Shown: positions 5,617 to 5,700 of the stretch, one piece after another
How positions within the stretch are numbered: the first letter of the stretch is position 1
Layout: every line of letters begins with the position of its first letter
Assembly: GCA_003527165.1 (NCBI GenBank)
Contig: DPSI01000461.1
Coordinates: 1 to 5,700 of the forward strand
From: Pseudomonas sp.
GTDB lineage: Bacteria; Pseudomonadota; Gammaproteobacteria; Pseudomonadales; Pseudomonadaceae
DNA length: 5,700 nucleotides
Direction: 5' to 3'
Notes under the pieces: model-generated
What the model was told of the DNA's origin: nothing
What the model saw: the letters and a program-made list of their open reading frames with translations, nothing else
The model's database searches: none
Program-made: the position numbers and the translations under genes

Positions 5617-5700
5617 CCCGGCTTGCCGCGCAGTCGGCTGATCCACGCTACATGTTATGTCGCGATCGAGGGCGGGCTGGCTGCTGCGCTAGGGACTGTT
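5617..5700 (+). repeat. Array unit 5, partial (cut by window edge)
   Basis: The first 84 bp of a further unit, including a tail copy (TAG at 5690-5692) with the same three indels as unit 4. The array therefore continues to the right by at least part of a unit. Confidence 0.9.

Larger units (their letters stand above)
4864..5700 (+). repeat. Tandem array of 187-189 bp units that copy the NYN gene tail
   Basis: Units start at the shared sequence CCCGGCTTG at 4864, 5051, 5240, 5429 and 5617, giving spacings of 187, 189, 189 and 188 bp. The fifth unit is cut by the window edge after 84 bp. Each unit has three parts: a copy of the last 25 codons and stop of the NYN gene, a GGACTGTTTCCGTCGCGGTA linker, and a palindromic module followed by CCGCTGCGATTTGTGTCC. 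The first unit's tail is the real end of the gene. Later units lack the A at 4873, which puts them out of frame with anything upstream, and they have no start codon. From 4942 to the right edge (759 bp) I see no gene. Open frames on both strands there arise because a 189-bp period equals 63 codons. Confidence 0.95.

Noticed and set aside
5232..5641. Plus-strand open frames of 73 and 119 codons inside the array
   Set aside because: Same cause: a repeat-derived frame that differs from the gene-tail frame and has no plausible start signal.
4942..5700. CRISPR array as an explanation for the repeats
   Set aside because: Units of about 188 bp repeat almost completely, with no short constant repeats separated by unique spacers and no cas genes.

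Overview
The window looks like a chromosomal segment of a gammaproteobacterium, most likely a Pseudomonas of the stutzeri type (Stutzerimonas). This is inferred from the high-GC codon usage, the gene families present and the style of the intergenic repeats. No rRNA or other marker is available to confirm it.

Left part (1-2397, + strand): this looks like the end of an exopolysaccharide or surface-polysaccharide locus. The C-terminus of a UDP-glucose 4-epimerase (galE) runs in from the left edge. A 227-bp gap with a clean 8-bp inverted repeat follows. Next is a full-length membrane sugar-1-phosphate transferase of the WcaJ/WbaP/PslA type, which starts lipid-linked repeat-unit synthesis, and then a small VanZ-family membrane protein. 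GalE interconverts UDP-glucose and UDP-galactose, and the transferase loads a hexose-1-phosphate onto undecaprenyl phosphate, so the two genes fit one pathway.

Middle (2581-4351): a small predicted lipoprotein with an HExxH metal-binding-like motif (+) converges on a VOC/glyoxalase-fold protein (-). Between their stop codons lies a compact repeat element of about 225 bp with short terminal inverted repeats, nested internal inverted repeats and a 7-bp flanking direct repeat. A YciC-type six-helix membrane protein (-) lies upstream of the VOC gene.

Right part (4468-5700): a NYN-domain (LabA/DUF88) predicted RNase gene is transcribed divergently from the yciC-like gene. Its last 25 codons plus stop form the first part of a tandem repeat of 187-189 bp. 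About 4.4 copies are visible and the array runs off the right edge. Each unit carries a copy of the gene tail followed by a 57-60 bp palindromic module built from four alternating GGCCGAA/TTCGGCC arms. The later tail copies are out of frame and have no start, so they are not genes. This array is the most unusual structure in the window.
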